From NCBI GenBank assembly GCA_015059285.1, contig SVAS01000001.1, positions 453,291-517,290 on the forward strand: a DNA stretch of 64,000 nt, read 5' to 3'. The notes below the pieces were generated by a model. That model did not search any database, was not told where the DNA came from, and was given only the letters and a program-made list of their open reading frames with translations. Positions 61,041 through 64,000 of the stretch are shown one piece after another (positions within the stretch are counted from its first letter, which is position 1; each line of letters begins with the position of its first letter). Origin of the DNA: Bacillota bacterium. GTDB lineage: Bacteria; Bacillota_I; Bacilli_A; RF39; UBA660. The position numbers and the translations under genes are program-made.

Positions 61041-61193
61041 TTACATCATATCTTCTAACTCTTCACACGCACATTTAGCTTTCTTTTTTATCATGTTTTC
61101 CATAGCATATAACATGTCATCGCTATACTTTTGATAAGCTAATACAGCTGTTGCACCAAGAGCCATTAGGGTTAAGCTTTTTACTAATTTCAT
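61041..61193 (-). CDS. 50-residue small membrane protein
   Basis: Protein with one N-terminal hydrophobic helix (about 4-20: SLTLMALGATAVLAY), a short amphipathic part and an end with CACEELEDMM. The layout resembles YtxH-like or other one-helix membrane proteins. I do not recognise a specific family. ATG at 61193 follows GAGGTGATAAA. A perfect palindrome lies just upstream. It sits between recD2 and the bacteriocin operon, but its own terminator separates it from the latter. Confidence 0.65.
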   Translation of the reverse strand: MKLVKSLTLMALGATAVLAYQKYSDDMLYAMENMIKKKAKCACEELEDMM

Positions 61194-61222
61194 TTTATCA
61201 CCTCTTAAGCTAGAAAATATTT

Positions 61223-61241
61223 TGTATGTAATATACATACA
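61223..61241. promoter_or_regulatory. perfect palindromic operator-like site
   Basis: TGTATGTA and TACATACA flank ATA, a perfect 8-bp inverted repeat between recD2 and the 50-residue gene. This is the length and shape of an operator for a dimeric regulator; a GntR/YtrA-type binder is one guess. Confidence 0.5.
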
Positions 61242-61255
61242 CTAGTATTTTTCCA

Positions 61256-63481
61256 TTATTTTCTATTTTTATACAAATTATTTGCAATTTTTTCTAAAAG
61301 AGATGTTTTTCTAATATATTCATTATCATTCATTACACTATATTTAAAAGCATTAGGATCTCCTAGCAAAATTAGTTTTTTCTTTGCTCTAGTTATTCCA
61401 GTATAAACTAATTTTCTATAAAGCATTCTTTTATAACTATTACAAATTGGCATAATAACCATCTCAAATTCACTACCCTGCGATTTATGAATACTGATTA
61501 TATAACCATGTTTAAATTTAGAAAAATCTTTTGGAGTAAATTTTACAACGTTACCATCAAAATCAATATGAATTTCATTTTTACCGCTTTTACTTATGTT
61601 TGCTGGAATAATATTTTTAATTACACCAATATCACCATTATATATATTTTCATCAGGCATATTAACTAATTGTAATATTTTATCGTTTTCTCTATAAATG
61701 ATATCTCCAAAATTAATTTCTTTTTTTTCTTCTCTTTCTGGATTAAAAATAGATTGTAATTCAATATTTAATTTATCTATTCCGTTTTCACCATGATACA
61801 TAGGCGCCATTATTTGTACTCTTTTATAGTCATACCCTTTATCAATTATTTGTATGCATAGTTGCTTTAAATTCATTTTAATACTTTCTGAATTACATTT
61901 TAAAAAAGTATAATCACTTTTAGTTTCTAAATAATTTTTACTCAAATCATTATTTTTTATTTCGTGAGCTAGTGTATTAATATAAGAATTTTCATCTTGA
62001 CGGTATAACAAATCAAGATGAATAGTATCAATTATTTCACTATCAATCAAATCTTTTAATACCTGCCCCGGTCCTACACTAGGAAGCTGATTATAATCAC
62101 CAACCAAAATGACTTTTATATCATCTAAAAGACCTTTAAATAAATTATCTAATAAATTAATGTCTATCATACTAACTTCGTCAATTATAATTAAATGACT
62201 GTAATCTTTATTATATTCATTAACTCCAAATTCATTGGTTTCTTTATTCCATTTTAAAAATCTATGAATGGTCATTGCCGGTAAACCTGTTGATTCGCTC
62301 ATTCTTTTACTAGCACGACCTGTAGGAGCTAGAAGAGCAATTTTTTCAACCAAACCATCATAATCTAATTTATTTATTTTACTATATAAATCTACAATAG
62401 CTTTGATAATTGTTGTTTTTCCTGTTCCAGGTCCTCCTGTTATAATCAAAAGATTATTTTCTAAAGCTTTTTTTATTGCCTCCTTTTGTTTTTTGTTATA
62501 AACAATATTATTATCTTTTTCTAAACCTTTAATGTAATTATCCATTTTAGAATATTTTTTAGATTCTATACTTGCAAGAGTTATAATTTTTTCTGCTACT
62601 TTTTCTTCAGCATCCCATAATTCTTTTAAATAATAATTATTTTTTTCTTTTTTCAATTTATCTATAACAACCAATTCTTCAATATACATTTCAAATTGTT
62701 CATATTCTATTTCAATTTTTAAATAACTAGTAACACTTTTAAATATAGTACTTATATCTAAATAAGTATCCCCATTTGTATATACTAATTTTTTAATACT
62801 ATAAATTATACAAGCCTTTATACGTCTTTCATCATAGCAATCATAGTATAATTTTTGAGAGATTTCATCTAATTTCACAAAACTTACATCATCAATATCG
62901 TCTAATAAACTAAAAATATTATTTTCTATTATTTCCTTAGTTTTACTTTTATAAGTATTATAGATTGTTAAAGCGTCTTTCATAGTAAATCCTAGTTCGC
63001 TTAAATAAACTATTGTTGTATGACTTTCTTCATATTTAATAAGGTTATTATAGATAGAATTGGCTTTTTTTGTTGATAATTTTGGTACAATATTTAAAAC
63101 TAAAGGATCTTTAATAATTTTATCTAATACATCTTCACCTAATATTTCTACAATACTAGTAGCTAGTTTTTCTCCTACTCCTGGGAATAAATCACTAGAT
63201 AAAAATTCAATCACGCCATCTTTATCTTCAGGTTTTACTCTTTCATATTCGCTTACTTGAAATTGAAATCCATATCTAGGATGATTTACTTCTTCACCAT
63301 AAAACATATATATATCATCTTCATTTAGTTCGTGAAAATATCCTGTAAATGTTATGGTTTTATTAATAAATTCTTCTATGTTTTGACTATTAGTTTCACG
63401 TACTTTAAAAAGACCAATAACATAGCCTTTATCAGATTTAAAAATTGATTTTCTAAAGTTACCTTTTATATATGTTTTCAC
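61256..63481 (-). CDS. recD2: RecD-like DNA helicase RecD2
   Basis: ATP-dependent 5'-3' helicase of 741 residues, full RecD2 length. N-terminal OB-like and helix-hairpin-helix part (FPGVGEKLATSIVE, about 105), Walker A GGPGTGKTT (about 350), Walker B LIIIDEVSMID, and C-terminal motifs (SIHKSQGSEF, YTGITRAKKKLIL). Bacillota without RecBCD carry this type for replication-fork and recombination repair. Start GTG at 63481 after GGTGATATA. Confidence 0.94.
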   Translation of the reverse strand: MKTYIKGNFRKSIFKSDKGYVIGLFKVRETNSQNIEEFINKTITFTGYFHELNEDDIYMFYGEEVNHPRYGFQFQVSEYERVKPEDKDGVIEFLSSDLFPGVGEKLATSIVEILGEDVLDKIIKDPLVLNIVPKLSTKKANSIYNNLIKYEESHTTIVYLSELGFTMKDALTIYNTYKSKTKEIIENNIFSLLDDIDDVSFVKLDEISQKLYYDCYDERRIKACIIYSIKKLVYTNGDTYLDISTIFKSVTSYLKIEIEYEQFEMYIEELVVIDKLKKEKNNYYLKELWDAEEKVAEKIITLASIESKKYSKMDNYIKGLEKDNNIVYNKKQKEAIKKALENNLLIITGGPGTGKTTIIKAIVDLYSKINKLDYDGLVEKIALLAPTGRASKRMSESTGLPAMTIHRFLKWNKETNEFGVNEYNKDYSHLIIIDEVSMIDINLLDNLFKGLLDDIKVILVGDYNQLPSVGPGQVLKDLIDSEIIDTIHLDLLYRQDENSYINTLAHEIKNNDLSKNYLETKSDYTFLKCNSESIKMNLKQLCIQIIDKGYDYKRVQIMAPMYHGENGIDKLNIELQSIFNPEREEKKEINFGDIIYRENDKILQLVNMPDENIYNGDIGVIKNIIPANISKSGKNEIHIDFDGNVVKFTPKDFSKFKHGYIISIHKSQGSEFEMVIMPICNSYKRMLYRKLVYTGITRAKKKLILLGDPNAFKYSVMNDNEYIRKTSLLEKIANNLYKNRK

Positions 63482-63565
63482 TATATCACCATTTTCTTTA
63501 AAGTTACGATAGTATAATTATACATCACGAACAAAAGTTTGTAAACGAAAAATAAAAAAAACAAG

Positions 63566-63820
63566 TTATTCACTTATTTTTTCTAACACTTCTTTATGTT
63601 TTTTTGCAAATAACATAAGAGCTAAATCAAATTCGGAATCATCATTTAATCCAACTATAGAAATTTGTCCATTTTCAACTATTTTCTTTCTAATACAAAA
63701 ATCTTCACTATCTTCTACATTAGATAAATATATGTAAGTATTACCATTAGATTCTATTTCTTCTATGATAGCATATTCAATACCATCCTCTAAATTAATT
63801 ACATCAAAAGTTTTTTCCAT
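63566..63820 (-). CDS. yrzB: DUF1292 (YrzB) family protein
   Basis: Acidic protein of 84 residues with the DUF1292 pattern (FDVINLEDGIEYAIIEEIE ... IYLSNVEDSED ... FDLALMLFAKKH). In Bacillus the gene belongs to the yrzL-yrrK(ruvX)-yrzB operon. Function is unknown. ATG at 63820 follows GAGAGG; the longer frame is not supported. It overlaps the partial gene upstream by 17 bp. Confidence 0.87.
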   Translation of the reverse strand: MEKTFDVINLEDGIEYAIIEEIESNGNTYIYLSNVEDSEDFCIRKKIVENGQISIVGLNDDSEFDLALMLFAKKHKEVLEKISE

Positions 63821-64000
63821 TTTCTTTAGCCTCTCTTTTTTCATTTATAAGACGTGCTTCTTCATAATTTTCCCAAACAGCAACACTTGGTTGACCATGT
63901 TTATCAACATAACCTTTCATAGACAAATAATTTTCCCAAGATTCATACCCTAATGCTCTAACTACTTCTTCAGATTCATTATAACCACAATATTGATAAA
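63804..64000 (-). CDS. partial gene at window edge, unknown protein (C-terminal part)
   Basis: An open frame runs from the window end to TGA at 63804-63806, giving 64 residues and overlapping yrzB by 17 bp. The sequence is Tyr/Trp/Glu-rich (ALGYESWENYLSMKGYVDKH, then VAVWENYEEARLINEKREAK). I do not recognise it. Its overlap with yrzB and the strong frame argue for a real gene whose start lies outside the window. Confidence 0.65.
   Translation of the reverse strand, partial: YQYCGYNESEEVVRALGYESWENYLSMKGYVDKHGQPSVAVWENYEEARLINEKREAKENGKNF

Noticed and set aside
61019-61193. The 50-residue protein considered as a fourth bacteriocin peptide.
   Set aside because: It has no Gly-Gly leader, its N-terminus is a membrane helix, and its own strong terminator separates it from the exporter operon.
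57843-64000. Mycoplasma-type code (TGA as Trp) considered because of the very low GC content.
   Set aside because: TGA is the natural stop of several genes here (for example at 58427-58429 and 63804-63806) and Trp is encoded by TGG throughout.

Overview
The window is very AT-rich DNA from a low-GC Gram-positive bacterium (Bacillota, Bacilli side). Gene content and order (comN-secDF-rel-dtd, radC-mreCD-spoIVFAB-rplU-prp-rpmA, parE-parC, rpsU-yqeY, rpsB-tsf) match Bacillus-type synteny with losses. The sequence looks like a reduced, uncultured gut Bacilli lineage (RF39/Erysipelotrichales-like); that placement is inference. Several genes end in TGA and tryptophan is TGG, so this is the standard bacterial code and not the Mycoplasma code. 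Almost every gene lies on the minus strand. I see no tRNA, rRNA, CRISPR array, transposase or reverse transcriptase.

Layout. 1-3 kb: an acyl-CoA/ACP ligase between two PlsC acyltransferases. 3-4 kb: prepilin-like protein with its own promoter. 4.4-12 kb: comN-secDF-rel-dtd-AI-2E transporter, then spoVB on the plus strand. 12-16 kb: RhuM remnant, miaB, a 7TM sensor protein whose kinase motifs are degenerate. 16-19 kb: second ligase/acyltransferase pair. 19-22.5 kb: cation/proton antiporter with a small regulator-like partner, and an RNase J with lost metal ligands. 22.5-33 kb: cell-surface region (tandem-repeat surface protein, uppP, Ig-like secreted protein, pseudopilin, glycosyltransferase, class B sortase, two more prepilin-like proteins) interrupted by tgt. 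33-42 kb: parC, parE, ftsK, obgE, a UPF0316 protein. 41.8-43 kb: a CPBP-family membrane protein with a 52-aa peptide gene, then a small terminated transcription unit encoding a possible 9-residue peptide. 43-49.3 kb: rpmA-prp-rplU with an L21 leader, spoIVFB/FA, mreD/C, radC, a SPOR-like protein, proS. 49.4-50.8 kb (plus strand): two coat-like proteins and a secreted Cys-containing protein. 50.8-57.9 kb: mutL, uvrC, yigZ, tsf, rpsB, yqeY, rpsU. 58-61 kb: a bacteriocin-type operon. 61-64 kb: small membrane protein, recD2, a DUF1292 protein and one partial gene.

The most interesting region is 57.9-60.95 kb. A peptidase-C39 ABC exporter, a miniature HlyD-like accessory protein and three very short genes form one overlapping operon. 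The first two small genes (44 and 54 codons) encode peptides with double-glycine leaders followed by Gly-rich hydrophobic cores, the signature of class II bacteriocins. The third (55 codons) overlaps the second and could be an immunity protein or another peptide.

A recurring theme is conserved folds with missing catalytic residues: RNase J, the sensor kinase, the CPBP protein, the Rel hydrolase site and the sortase. A second theme is modular surface proteins: prepilins that share an N-terminus, and in one pair also the promoter and leader, but carry unrelated C-terminal domains. Sporulation-related homologues (SpoVB, SpoIVFA, SpoIVFB, SPOR/SpoIIB-like, CotF-like) are scattered through the window, suggesting a spore-forming or formerly spore-forming ancestry.
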